A DNA stretch of 64,000 nt from JAOAFX01 sp049700315 (GTDB taxonomy: Bacteria > Hydrothermota > Tepidihabitantia > SM23-42 > JAOAFX01), in assembly GCA_049700315.1 (NCBI GenBank), contig JBNAVN010000003.1, positions 16,543 to 80,542 on the forward strand, written 5' to 3'. Shown piece by piece: positions 42,158 through 50,415 of the stretch. The notes under the pieces are model-generated. The model had not been told where the DNA came from, did no database searches, and saw nothing but the letters and a program-made list of their open reading frames with translations. The translations under genes and the position numbers were made by a program. Position 1 is the stretch's first letter; every line of letters starts with the position of its first letter.

Positions 42158-43180
42158 TTATATTTTACATGCTTTCGGCAAAAATATCTTATGAAGATTT
42201 TTTTTAAGATTACCTTCAAAAAGATAGGAAGCAATTGCAATGCCGTTAGCCCCAGCATTCAAAACCTTCCTGTAGTTTTTGCTACTGATTCCGCCAATAC
42301 CAATAACTGGAATACTCACTCTCTTGCTGATAAGTTTAATTAAGTTCAAACCACAAACCTGTGCATCATATTTTGTTGTGGTCGGGAAGACCGCACCAAC
42401 TCCCAGATAGTCTGCGCCTGATTTCTCTGCACTCAGAGCTTCTTTCAAACTATGGGCTGAGGCACCAATTATGAACTTATCACCCAAAATTTTCCTCGCA
42501 CAACTAATTGGTAAATCGTCTTTGCCAAGGTGGACTCCATCGGCACCAACGCCCAAAGCAATATCAATACGGTCATTGATGATGAATTTGAATTTTGCAT
42601 TATTAATTCGTTTTCTGATCCTGATTGCATAATTATGAAAATCTCTGTCTGACAGAGTTTTTATTCTCAGTTGTAACATCGTTGCTCCTTCTTTCTGAAG
42701 GATGTCAATTACGGTCTCCAGACATATTTTGCAAAGATATTTCTCATCAATGATTGCACAAAGCCTCGGATCAAATTTCTTATGCTTCTTTTCTATCAAC
42801 AATTTTTCAAGATCATAAATTTCAAACCTTATTTTCTTAATATCTTTGCTGAGTTTTCTATTTTTCTTTCGCATGATCTCTTCAACTATTCTCGCTGATT
42901 CTTTTGCCCGGGTAAGATTTGCCATCAGAAGATCATTATCAGTGTAACGAGGAACTGTGTCAAATGCCGGTGCTCTACCAGGATCAACTTCACTCTTCCG
43001 ATACCCTACCAGGTTGTAAATAGGTATGGCTTTTTTGATATCCAAAAAATCAGCTCGCACTTTTCTTATTTTACCGAGAATTAATAGGTCCCCTGTTTCA
43101 AACCTGATATAGTCTTCAAGGAATTTTAAGGATTCAGTGAGTCTATTAAAGTTGACATCAAGAATACCTTCCCACGACAC
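42158..43180 (-). CDS. thiE: Thiamine-phosphate synthase with N-terminal extra domain
   Basis: A 340-residue protein. Residues 1-135 form the helical N-terminal domain found in cyanobacterial-type long ThiE proteins (DVNFNRLTESLKFLEDYIRF ... NLTRAKESARIVEEI). Residues about 138-340 are the TIM-barrel ThiE with LCAIIDEKYL, GADGVHLGKDDLP, IIGASAHSLKEA, GADYLGVGAVFPTTTK and VIGIGGISS. It couples HMP-PP to thiazole phosphate. It starts with GTG 43180 directly after its promoter. Confidence 0.93.
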   Translation of the reverse strand: MSWEGILDVNFNRLTESLKFLEDYIRFETGDLLILGKIRKVRADFLDIKKAIPIYNLVGYRKSEVDPGRAPAFDTVPRYTDNDLLMANLTRAKESARIVEEIMRKKNRKLSKDIKKIRFEIYDLEKLLIEKKHKKFDPRLCAIIDEKYLCKICLETVIDILQKEGATMLQLRIKTLSDRDFHNYAIRIRKRINNAKFKFIINDRIDIALGVGADGVHLGKDDLPISCARKILGDKFIIGASAHSLKEALSAEKSGADYLGVGAVFPTTTKYDAQVCGLNLIKLISKRVSIPVIGIGGISSKNYRKVLNAGANGIAIASYLFEGNLKKNLHKIFLPKACKI

Positions 43181-43185
43181 AATAA

Positions 43186-43213
43186 ATTATATTGAAATAT
43201 GTTTAGCTGTCAA
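43186..43213 (-). promoter_or_regulatory. Promoter for thiE-hpf-hprK-EIIA operon, leaderless
   Basis: On the minus strand TTGACA (43213-43208), 16 nt, TATAAT (43191-43186), five bases to GTG 43180. A leaderless mRNA is predicted, so no TPP riboswitch precedes this thiE. Confidence 0.85.
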
Positions 43214-43259
43214 CACTTTCAGATAATAACTGCTGAAGAAATCTCTGGAAATGATTAGT

Positions 43260-44555
43260 TTATTTGATAATTGAAATAAGAATCAGAACCGCCATTACCG
43301 CCAGAATGATAGTAATGATAAAAACGAATTTGTTCAATTTTTTCGCATGAGACTCCTGATTGAGAAAATATTTTAATAGGCTATCACTGATATTCTGAAT
43401 ACCTACCTTTGTTTCATTCCCCACCTTCAGCAACGATGTAGTTGCCTGACGATTTTCGTCAACTTTTGCACAAACATTCTGACTCGTTGATTCATAACAA
43501 ACACTTAGCTCTTTCAAATCACTCAACATTTTCTGATTAACGGACTGGAACTGGTTACCAATGTGTTCAAGATTCTTTGTAATTTCTTGAACAATCAGTT
43601 TTTGATTGCTGTTAATGCTGGCAATTGATTGATTTAACTGTATAACCACTTTTTCTATACCCTCAACATTCTTTCTTGAACCTGTCTGCAATTCACTGAC
43701 CGTTTTCTGCAGATTTTCAAGACTGGTGTGCAATGATTTATGGATCAAACTGATTGCTTCTCTTTGCTGCTGGGAAAAAACCGACAAAGATTTGTCTATG
43801 GCAATAACCACTTCATCAATCCTCATTGCACGACGCAAGTCTTCAAGCACTTTCTGTAAATCACCGGTCAGTCTTTCCATACGGTCTATAGATTCAGCAT
43901 CAATAGAGCTCATGAATTTCTGGGCAGAAGCGCTCCTTTCAGGCTCTTTATCAAGTATCACCGAATGAAGTTCAGATATTTCAGTTTTTAAATCAGGCAC
44001 TTTTTCCACAGGTATTTCACTTATCTCTTGCTTAACCTCCTCTGCTTTTTTCTTTTCGCCAAATGTATCATAAATCGTAACCATCTTGTCCGCCATTGTG
44101 CGATCGCTAACCTTCAGGTTTTTTAACATTTCCATTGCCTTCATTACTTCTTTCTTGTTACCAGCAGACATCTGCCTTTCAATGTAAGAAAAAAGATACA
44201 TTGCCGCATCACTCTTTTCGTCCAGTTCTATGAGTAGTTGGGCAATCGTAAGATTTACATCTATGTTGCCAGGATCATAACGCATAATCTTTTTACAAAG
44301 AGCAAGGGCATTGCGCAGAAAATTGTCATTTTTAAATGCCTCAATACCCTTTTGATACACAGACAAGGCATCTTTTGGTCTATTCATTTTTATATACAGA
44401 TCGCCAAGCCGATTGAAAAGATTACCATCATTGGGATTCAATTTTATTGCCCGCTCCAGAATAATAATGGCTTCTTTAAACTTTCCAGCCATTTCAAGAT
44501 TGGTGGCATTCTTCAGAAATTCCTTTATATCATCCGATTTTTTTTCTGGAATCAT
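43260..44555 (-). CDS. TPR protein with coiled coil and C-terminal membrane anchor
   Basis: A 431-residue protein. N-terminal tetratricopeptide repeats (about 10-165, e.g. AIIILERAIKLNPNDGNLFNR) are followed by a long Ser/Gln/Asn-rich helical, methyl-accepting-like coiled coil (about 220-400) and a single C-terminal transmembrane helix (FIITIILAVMAVLILISII). It looks tail-anchored with the TPR domain in the cytoplasm. No catalytic domain is recognised. It is separate from the cold-shock gene by a strong hairpin. Confidence 0.72.
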   Translation of the reverse strand: MIPEKKSDDIKEFLKNATNLEMAGKFKEAIIILERAIKLNPNDGNLFNRLGDLYIKMNRPKDALSVYQKGIEAFKNDNFLRNALALCKKIMRYDPGNIDVNLTIAQLLIELDEKSDAAMYLFSYIERQMSAGNKKEVMKAMEMLKNLKVSDRTMADKMVTIYDTFGEKKKAEEVKQEISEIPVEKVPDLKTEISELHSVILDKEPERSASAQKFMSSIDAESIDRMERLTGDLQKVLEDLRRAMRIDEVVIAIDKSLSVFSQQQREAISLIHKSLHTSLENLQKTVSELQTGSRKNVEGIEKVVIQLNQSIASINSNQKLIVQEITKNLEHIGNQFQSVNQKMLSDLKELSVCYESTSQNVCAKVDENRQATTSLLKVGNETKVGIQNISDSLLKYFLNQESHAKKLNKFVFIITIILAVMAVLILISIIK

Positions 44556-44574
44556 AATTGCACATCCTTATAAA

Positions 44575-44606
44575 ATGTGGAGCCTGGTTGTACCCAGGCT
44601 CCACAT
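44575..44606 (-). terminator. Strong hairpin between the cold-shock gene and the TPR gene
   Basis: Perfect 13-bp stem (ATGTGGAGCCTGG / CCAGGCTCCACAT) with a 6-nt loop, followed on the minus strand by TTTTAT. It most likely terminates the cold-shock transcript. Confidence 0.8.
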
Positions 44607-44624
44607 CTGGATTCATTGAATCCA

Positions 44625-44837
44625 TTATTCATTTGCAGTGCGTTCGACCTTAATGGCTTTGTCTCCTTTCGGAGTTTGCGTAATCTCAAACTTAACTCGT
44701 TCGCCTTCTCTAAGGACCCGATAACCTTCGCCCACAATATCCTGATAATGAACAAAGACATCACCGGTTCCATCTTCTTTTTCTATGAAACCATAGCCCT
44801 TCTTACCATCGAACCACTTTACTTTTCCGTAGACCAA
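44625..44837 (-). CDS. Cold-shock protein, TTG start
   Basis: A 70-residue OB-fold RNA chaperone: VYGKVKWFDGKKGYGFIEKE with the RNP1 motif KGYGFI, RNP2 DVFVHY, and VKFEITQTPKGDKAIKV. TTG 44837 follows AAAGGAGG four bases upstream, a strong site, and matches the normal length; a longer open frame reaches back to 44897. A leader of about 64 nt contains a GCCCTT/AAGGGC hairpin and could carry cold-shock control. Transcription starts from the promoter at 44908-44935. Confidence 0.92.
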   Translation of the reverse strand: MVYGKVKWFDGKKGYGFIEKEDGTGDVFVHYQDIVGEGYRVLREGERVKFEITQTPKGDKAIKVERTANE

Positions 44838-44907
44838 ATTTCCTCCTTTCGAGCCTTCATCGCCCTTGAAATTCATAAGGGCAACCTCTACGGTCAAAGC
44901 TTATTAT

Positions 44908-44935
44908 ATTATATTTATTTTATGAAGTATGTCAA
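44908..44935 (-). promoter_or_regulatory. Promoter for the cold-shock gene
   Basis: On the minus strand TTGACA (44935-44930), 16 nt, TATAAT (44913-44908); leader of about 64 nt. Confidence 0.85.
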
Positions 44936-44953
44936 GAGCAGAATTTATTAAAT

Positions 44954-44986
44954 AAAAAAGAGGGAGGCATTTACCTCCCTCTTTTT
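44954..44986 (-). terminator. Terminator of the lysine-rich mini-gene
   Basis: Perfect AAAAAGAGGGAGG / CCTCCCTCTTTTT stem with a short loop, then TTTATT on the minus strand. It lies 8 nt after the stop of the 18-codon gene, a textbook Rho-independent terminator. Confidence 0.9.
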
Positions 44987-44994
44987 ACTCTATG

Positions 44995-45051
44995 TTACTT
45001 TTTTTTCTTCTTACCCTTCTTTTTAGTTTTCTTTGCCTTGCACTTTGGCAT
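44995..45051 (-). CDS. 18-residue lysine-rich mini-protein
   Basis: The peptide MPKCKAKKTKKKGKKKKK is encoded with every signal of a real gene: TTGACA-N16-TATAAT upstream, GGAGG four bases before the ATG (45056-45060), and a strong terminator eight bases after the stop. Twelve of eighteen residues are lysine and there is one cysteine. Its size and charge suggest an RNA- or ribosome-bound peptide, but I do not recognise a family. Many annotation pipelines would omit it because of length. Confidence 0.8.
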   Translation of the reverse strand: MPKCKAKKTKKKGKKKKK

Positions 45052-45073
45052 TATGCCTCCTTTTTATTTCTTA

Positions 45074-45101
45074 ATTATATTCATTATTTCAATTTTGTCA
45101 A
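45074..45101 (-). promoter_or_regulatory. Promoter for the lysine-rich mini-gene
   Basis: On the minus strand TTGACA (45101-45096), 16 nt, TATAAT (45079-45074), followed by a short leader with GGAGG. Confidence 0.85.
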
Positions 45102-45224
45102 TAGTCGCATGCGATATATGAATCATTATCTCTTGATTTCTGAAAATGTAGTAACAATCATAGATTTATTTCACGCAACAATGATTACAATAGACAAATT
45201 GATGTACCAAATAGAAACTCTGTA

Positions 45225-45252
45225 TTGACATAGTCAATAATCAGAATATAAT
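45225..45252 (+). promoter_or_regulatory. Promoter for the GYD-ferredoxin-agmatinase genes
   Basis: TTGACA (45225-45230), 16 nt, TATAAT (45247-45252); AAAAGGAG at 45256-45263 precedes ATG 45269. Confidence 0.85.
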
Positions 45253-45268
45253 CACCAAAAGGAGTTTT

Positions 45269-45565
45269 ATGGCAACCTATATCTTAGCGACAAAACTCTC
45301 TCCAGAATTGACCAGGGATTTGAGAAAAAGGGCTGAAATCGGTCGACAATGGATGGGAAGAGTGAAAAAAGATTGTCCTGAGGTAAAATTTCTTGCTCAC
45401 TATGCACTCTTAGGACCTTATGATTTTCTGGACATCTATGAGGCACCCGATGAAGAAACTGCAGCCAAGGTTTCTATGATCAGTCTTTCCGGGGGTGCAA
45501 TTTCCGCTGAATCATGGACTGCAATTCCTTATAAGAAATTTCTCGAATTGATAAAAGATTTGTAG
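45269..45565 (+). CDS. GYD/Dabb-like small protein
   Basis: A 98-residue ferredoxin-like fold protein resembling the GYD family (YILATKLSPELTRDL ... HYALLGPYDFLDIYEAPDEETAAKV ... TAIPYKKFLELI). These small proteins form dimers and bind small ligands; the role is not defined. It is the first gene after a consensus promoter and is followed after five bases by the ferredoxin gene. Confidence 0.78.
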   Translation: MATYILATKLSPELTRDLRKRAEIGRQWMGRVKKDCPEVKFLAHYALLGPYDFLDIYEAPDEETAAKVSMISLSGGAISAESWTAIPYKKFLELIKDL

Positions 45566-45570
45566 AAGTA

Positions 45571-46287
45571 ATGGAAGATCTGATCTGTATCTTAAGATGC
45601 AAAGGCGGTCTGAACGCCCGTAACCTCTTTGTATACAAAGGTCCCAGAGATTGTTGGTTGAACTGGACACTTTTCGGTGGCAATAAAGAGTGTTATTACG
45701 GTTGTATTGGAGATGGAAATTGTGCTGAAATATGCCCACAAAAGGCAATAACCATGGACAATGACCACCTGCCAATTATCAACTCAGATAGGTGCGATGG
45801 CTGCGGTGTCTGCGTGAAAGAATGTCCCAGGAATGTTTTAGAATTGATTCCCAGATCTCAATTGATATATCTTGCCTGCAAATTATTAGATGGAAAAGAG
45901 AACTCAAAACACATCTGCAAAATGGCTTGCTCGGGCTGCAATATATGCGTTGATATTTGCCCTTATGAAGGAGCAATTGAAATAGAAAATGCTCTGCCTA
46001 AGATAAATTATGATAAATGCAATTCTTGTGGTATGTGTTTTCGCAAGTGTCCTGCAAATTGTTTTATTGACCGTGCCGTAGCAAGACCTTACGGAATCAT
46101 TTCAATGAAATGCGATGGCTGTGGTGAATGCGCCAAGGTCTGTAAGTTTGATGCAATTACCGGGGAACTAAATCAAAGACATATTATTGACAAAGAAAAA
46201 TGCATTGGATGTGGCAGATGTTTTGAGGCTTGTCCAATAAGGGCAATTACAATGGTTGGTGCACTTGGTTATACAAAGGTTGCTTGA
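45571..46287 (+). CDS. RnfB-like polyferredoxin lacking the membrane part
   Basis: A 238-residue soluble protein with many CxxCxxCxxxC motifs. The first 110 residues follow RnfB closely: CKGGLNARNLFVYKGPRDC, CYYGCIGDGNCAEICPQKAI, DRCDGCGVCVKECPRNVLEL, then CSGCNICVDICPYEGAI and CNSCGMCFRKCP. Two further clusters follow (CDGCGECAKVCKFDAI, CIGCGRCFEACPIRAI). The N-terminal membrane helix and the first Fe-S domain of RnfB are absent, so it cannot be a normal Rnf subunit and is more likely a soluble electron-transfer hub. No other rnf gene is near. Confidence 0.85.
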   Translation: MEDLICILRCKGGLNARNLFVYKGPRDCWLNWTLFGGNKECYYGCIGDGNCAEICPQKAITMDNDHLPIINSDRCDGCGVCVKECPRNVLELIPRSQLIYLACKLLDGKENSKHICKMACSGCNICVDICPYEGAIEIENALPKINYDKCNSCGMCFRKCPANCFIDRAVARPYGIISMKCDGCGECAKVCKFDAITGELNQRHIIDKEKCIGCGRCFEACPIRAITMVGALGYTKVA

Positions 46288-46308
46288 AGATTTAAACAGG
46301 AAGGAGTT

Positions 46309-47121
46309 ATGATTATTGAATATGCCAATTCAAAGCTTAGCCAGGCAGATATTGTAATCATCGGTTTTCCTTACGACCGAACCTCTTCATTTATTCCTGG
46401 CTCAAGATTTGGACCGCGATATATAAGGATGTGCACAGAAAATATTGAATGGTTTTCACCATATCAGAATCACTCAGTAGAATCTGTGAAGATTGCAGAC
46501 CTTGATGATTATGAATTTAAGACTGATGATCAGTTAAAAGAGATGGAAGAAAAGGCATTTGAATTGTATAAAAAGGGTAAGAGAGTTATATTCCTGGGTG
46601 GTGAGCATACAATCTCTTTTCCAATAGTGAAGGGGATAAACAGGGTAATCAAGAAATTTTCAATTATACATTTTGATGCCCATGCTGATCTAAGAGATGA
46701 TTATCATGGCGAAAAGATAAGTCACGCAGCAGCCTTACGAAGGGCAAGTGATGTTGTGGGATTAGAGAACATTTATCAATTCGGAATTCGCTCTGGCACC
46801 GAAGTTGAATTTTCTCTAAATAAGAATCTATTTCGATTTTCAGCATACCAACCACTGAAACAAATAATAGATAGAATTACTACGCCAGTCTATGTAACGA
46901 TTGATGTAGATGTCCTTGACCCTTCGGTATTGCCAGCCGTGGCAACCCCAGAACCAAATGGCATAACTTTCAAAGAATTGCTTGATTGTCTGTTGCTCTT
47001 AAAAGATAAAGAGATCATTGGGGCAGATATTGTGGAATACAATCCTCTGGCAGCATCACCCTATGCCTCTGGTTCAACTGTTGCGGAGATACTGAGAGAA
47101 TTGATATTAATAATGAAATGA
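46309..47121 (+). CDS. speB: Agmatinase / ureohydrolase family protein
   Basis: A 270-residue manganese ureohydrolase. Metal ligands are in GGEHT, HFDAHADLRD and TIDVDVLDPSVLPAVATPEPNG. It hydrolyses agmatine to putrescine and urea, or another guanidino substrate. No arginine decarboxylase is seen nearby. AAGGAG precedes ATG 46309. It shares the direction and probably the transcript of the GYD and ferredoxin genes. Confidence 0.9.
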   Translation: MIIEYANSKLSQADIVIIGFPYDRTSSFIPGSRFGPRYIRMCTENIEWFSPYQNHSVESVKIADLDDYEFKTDDQLKEMEEKAFELYKKGKRVIFLGGEHTISFPIVKGINRVIKKFSIIHFDAHADLRDDYHGEKISHAAALRRASDVVGLENIYQFGIRSGTEVEFSLNKNLFRFSAYQPLKQIIDRITTPVYVTIDVDVLDPSVLPAVATPEPNGITFKELLDCLLLLKDKEIIGADIVEYNPLAASPYASGSTVAEILRELILIMK

Positions 47122-47157
47122 ACTTGTAGGTTTTAGACATCACAGTCAGGAGGTCTT

Positions 47158-49008
47158 ATGACATTTTTGTTGATATTGTTATCAAATCAGGAATTTTTTG
47201 GCTTGGACAATAAACAGGTATTTTGTCCTGAACCGGTTTATGCGGAATCAACTCATTCATACAATGTGCTACATTATTTCATTGACCTTGATCTACCAAT
47301 GACATCAAGATATCTATCTGGCGCAGTCACGATTGCCATGCGCAGTAATATAAACAATCTGAATATAATTGACCTTTATCTTGCAGGATTGAATGTTGAT
47401 TCCATAAAAGTTGATGGAGTAACATCAACCTACACTCATACTGGAGATACACTACTTGTTAACTTACCAGTTCCCTATAATCAGGGCGACTCATTCAATG
47501 TAAAAGTTGGCTACAGTGGAACCGCATCAGGCAATATGGGCTATCTGTATTATCAAAGTCTGCATCCAATATCATATACCCTGGGATGTCCTTTTTCAGA
47601 AAAACGGTGGTTCCCATGTTATGACCGTCTATGGGATAAGGCAGACTACGGTGTTGAATTTTACATTACTGTCCCAGATTCATTCACAGTCTGTGCGACT
47701 GGTGAATATCTGGGTAAAGATGTGTCTCAGGGTTACGCAACTTATCATTGGAAACACAATTATCCTGTTTCCCCATATTTAATTCATTTTGCATCAAGTA
47801 TTTATACAACATATTCAGATTGGTATTATCCAGCACCAGGTGAAAGTGTGGAAGTGAAATACTATTTCTGGCCCAATGATAGTATTGCCGCAGCAAACGC
47901 ATTCTCGTTAACAACTAACATGCTCTTTTTCTATGATTCATTGTTTGGTGATTATCCATTTGAACGGTATGGAATGAATGTAGTTAATCCGTTTGCCTAT
48001 GGTGGTATGGAACATCAAACAATGAGCACAATCCACAGACAATGGCTTATCAATAATGACTATTATGGTATGGCACATGAATTGTCCCATCAATGGTGGG
48101 GCGATATGATAACCTGTTTTGGCTGGCAAAATGTCTGGCTTAATGAAGGTTTTGCTACATACTGCGATGCACTCTACAAAGAATACAGAGAAGGACACAA
48201 TGCATTCATAAATTTGATGCTCTCCCGGTTGAACGCATACTTTAGTGCAGAAAATTCAACGCCTCATCCAATCTACAATCCACCATCTAACTTAATATTT
48301 GAATGGGGACACAGTTATTGCAAGGGTTCCTGGGTATTACACATGATCCGTTATCTTTGTGGTAACGACAGCATTTGGTTGAACCTTATGTCAACTTATC
48401 GTGATTCATTCGCCTATAAAAATGCCTCAACCGATGATTTGAATATGATAATGAATCAGGTTTTAAACAGCAATTATGATTGGTTTTTTGATGAATGGGT
48501 TTATAATATGGGTTATCCATACTACAGTATTGTATGGGGTAAAACATATGAACCGCCAAACTGGCGCCTTGTGCTTGATATCACCCAGATTCAGACAATC
48601 GGACCCGCAGTATTTCATATGCCTCTACCCATCAGTATTTATTTTTCAAGCGCGGATACAATCGTTGTTCTCCAGATAAATCAGTCTCCCCAGCACTTTG
48701 AGATTGTTCTAAATCAAGAACCAACCGCCATTGTTGTTGACCCTGAACATTGGTTAATTCAGAAGAATTTAGTCACGGGTATAGAAGAATATGAATCTAC
48801 GAACTGGTTTGGTGATTTGACCGTTTCCTCAATCAATAAAGAAATAAAAATGAAATTTCTTGATCCTCAGCGTATCAAAATCTATGATGTTACAGGAAGG
48901 TGTGTTTTGGAAAGGCTTACAAGAAAATTAGATTTTACTCCTGCCAATGCGGGTGTTTACTATGTAAATATTGATAGAATTTTTAAGAAAATAATAATCG
49001 TGAAGTGA
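47158..49008 (+). CDS. Secreted M1-type metallopeptidase with C-terminal sorting tail
   Basis: A 616-residue exported peptidase. The gluzincin motif HELSHQWWGD (HExxH) and the third zinc ligand in NEGFATYCD are intact, and GGMEHQTMSTI matches the aminopeptidase GxMEN/H motif region. The N terminus is hydrophobic but short. The last 75 residues (KIYDVTGRCVLERL ... AGVYYVNIDRIFKKIIIVK) form a type-IX/FlgD-like sorting domain. It probably degrades peptides outside the cell. Its end faces the korC gene tail to tail. Confidence 0.88.
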   Translation: MTFLLILLSNQEFFGLDNKQVFCPEPVYAESTHSYNVLHYFIDLDLPMTSRYLSGAVTIAMRSNINNLNIIDLYLAGLNVDSIKVDGVTSTYTHTGDTLLVNLPVPYNQGDSFNVKVGYSGTASGNMGYLYYQSLHPISYTLGCPFSEKRWFPCYDRLWDKADYGVEFYITVPDSFTVCATGEYLGKDVSQGYATYHWKHNYPVSPYLIHFASSIYTTYSDWYYPAPGESVEVKYYFWPNDSIAAANAFSLTTNMLFFYDSLFGDYPFERYGMNVVNPFAYGGMEHQTMSTIHRQWLINNDYYGMAHELSHQWWGDMITCFGWQNVWLNEGFATYCDALYKEYREGHNAFINLMLSRLNAYFSAENSTPHPIYNPPSNLIFEWGHSYCKGSWVLHMIRYLCGNDSIWLNLMSTYRDSFAYKNASTDDLNMIMNQVLNSNYDWFFDEWVYNMGYPYYSIVWGKTYEPPNWRLVLDITQIQTIGPAVFHMPLPISIYFSSADTIVVLQINQSPQHFEIVLNQEPTAIVVDPEHWLIQKNLVTGIEEYESTNWFGDLTVSSINKEIKMKFLDPQRIKIYDVTGRCVLERLTRKLDFTPANAGVYYVNIDRIFKKIIIVK

Positions 49009-49020
49009 TGTCTGTATTAT

Positions 49021-49566
49021 TTATTGGATTTTTTGTGCTGCAGTAATACCGGCGCGAAATGCCTTGACATTGAGTTCTTCTGTTCCTTTTGGTACCCGAG
49101 ATAAGATAGCGGATTCCACTGCTTCTTTTGATACTACCCCGGCCAATTCTGTAATTACTCCTAAGGCAACAATATTGGCAACAAGTGTTTTCCCCACTTG
49201 GTTTTCAGCAATTTCTGTGATGGGTAAAGAATAAATCTTGAATTTTCCTTCTGGACATTTAGTCACATAACCTGAATCAATCAAAATAATCCCATTTTCC
49301 TTAACATCACGGGCATATTTGTCACATGCCTCCTGAGTAAAGGCAAGCAGAAAATCAATATTAACCGCTTTTGGGTAATCAATGTCTTCATCACTGATAA
49401 TTACCTCAGAGCGACTTGAACCACCCCTTGCCTCAGGTCCATAAGATTGACTCTGAGTAGCATTCTTGCCATCATATATTGCTGCAGCCTCAGCAAGAAT
49501 CTTACCGGCAAGAATCAATCCCTGACCACCAGAACCACTTAATCTGATTTCATAACGAAAAGACAC
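49021..49566 (-). CDS. korC: 2-oxoacid:ferredoxin oxidoreductase gamma subunit
   Basis: A 181-residue subunit (FRYEIRLSGSGGQGLILAGKILAEAAAI ... SYGPEARGGSSRSEVIISD) of 2-oxoacid:ferredoxin oxidoreductases. With the alpha, beta and ferredoxin genes upstream it makes a four-subunit enzyme, most like 2-oxoglutarate ferredoxin oxidoreductase, which joins 2-oxoglutarate, CoA and ferredoxin. The order korDABC is complete. An AGGGAGG-like site precedes the start. Confidence 0.93.
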   Translation of the reverse strand: MSFRYEIRLSGSGGQGLILAGKILAEAAAIYDGKNATQSQSYGPEARGGSSRSEVIISDEDIDYPKAVNIDFLLAFTQEACDKYARDVKENGIILIDSGYVTKCPEGKFKIYSLPITEIAENQVGKTLVANIVALGVITELAGVVSKEAVESAILSRVPKGTEELNVKAFRAGITAAQKIQ

Positions 49567-49602
49567 GGCACCTCCCTTTCAATTTTCTAATACCTTGTTG
49601 CA

Positions 49603-50415
49603 CTATTCCTTCCTGACCCTTTCCACCAATTTCTGATATTCTTCACAAAATTCAGGTCTCTCAATATCATGAAGCACACCCACTGTGATCTTACCCCGCT
49701 TTTCTGCATCAGGTAATTTTCGTGCGGTTTCTACAGGAATACTGTTTTCCTTATAGTATTTAAGCATATCAACAGCGTTGCCAAGACGATTTGGCCTGCC
49801 ATAATATGTTGGACAGGGTGACAATACTTCAATCAAAGAAAATCCCTTTTTCTGTAATGCCTTTTCTATCAGTTTGTCAAGTTGAGTTGCATGATAACAG
49901 GTAGAACGGGCAACAAATGAAGCACCTGCAGCAATTGCCAGAACAGAGATATCAAAATCTGGTTCTGTGCTACCGTATGGCGCAGTGCTTGCTCTTTTAC
50001 CAAACGGGGTTGTCGGCGAAACCTGCCCTCCAGTCATTCCATAAATGTGATTATTGTATAATAAGACAGTCATATCAAGATTTCTACGCGCTGCATGGAT
50101 AAAATGATTGCCACCAATGGCAGTTGCATCACCATCACCGGTTACAACTATGACCTTAAGTTTTGGTTTGGCAAGTTTCAACCCGGTTGCAAAAGCAATT
50201 GCCCTACCATGGTGTGTATGTAAAGTATTAAAATCCATATAACCCGGTGTTCGGGAAGAACAACCAATACCAGAAACAATCGCCACATCATCCTTCTGGA
50301 TTTTTGCACGGTCTATAGCCCTGAGCATTGCCTTCATTATTATACCACAGCCACAACCCGTGCACCAGATATGAGGGAATTTATCAATCCTTAAATATTT
50401 CTTATAAGGAAACAT
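49603..50415 (-). CDS. korB: 2-oxoacid:ferredoxin oxidoreductase beta subunit (TPP-binding)
   Basis: A 270-residue thiamine-diphosphate subunit. HIWCTGCGCGIIMKAMLRAI, the TPP-binding GDGDATAIGGNHFIHAARRN and YNNHIYGMTGGQVSPTTP are typical of KorB. It overlaps korA by 14 nt. The [4Fe-4S]-type cysteine positions near the N terminus are present (CTGCGCG). Confidence 0.94.
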   Translation of the reverse strand: MFPYKKYLRIDKFPHIWCTGCGCGIIMKAMLRAIDRAKIQKDDVAIVSGIGCSSRTPGYMDFNTLHTHHGRAIAFATGLKLAKPKLKVIVVTGDGDATAIGGNHFIHAARRNLDMTVLLYNNHIYGMTGGQVSPTTPFGKRASTAPYGSTEPDFDISVLAIAAGASFVARSTCYHATQLDKLIEKALQKKGFSLIEVLSPCPTYYGRPNRLGNAVDMLKYYKENSIPVETARKLPDAEKRGKITVGVLHDIERPEFCEEYQKLVERVRKE

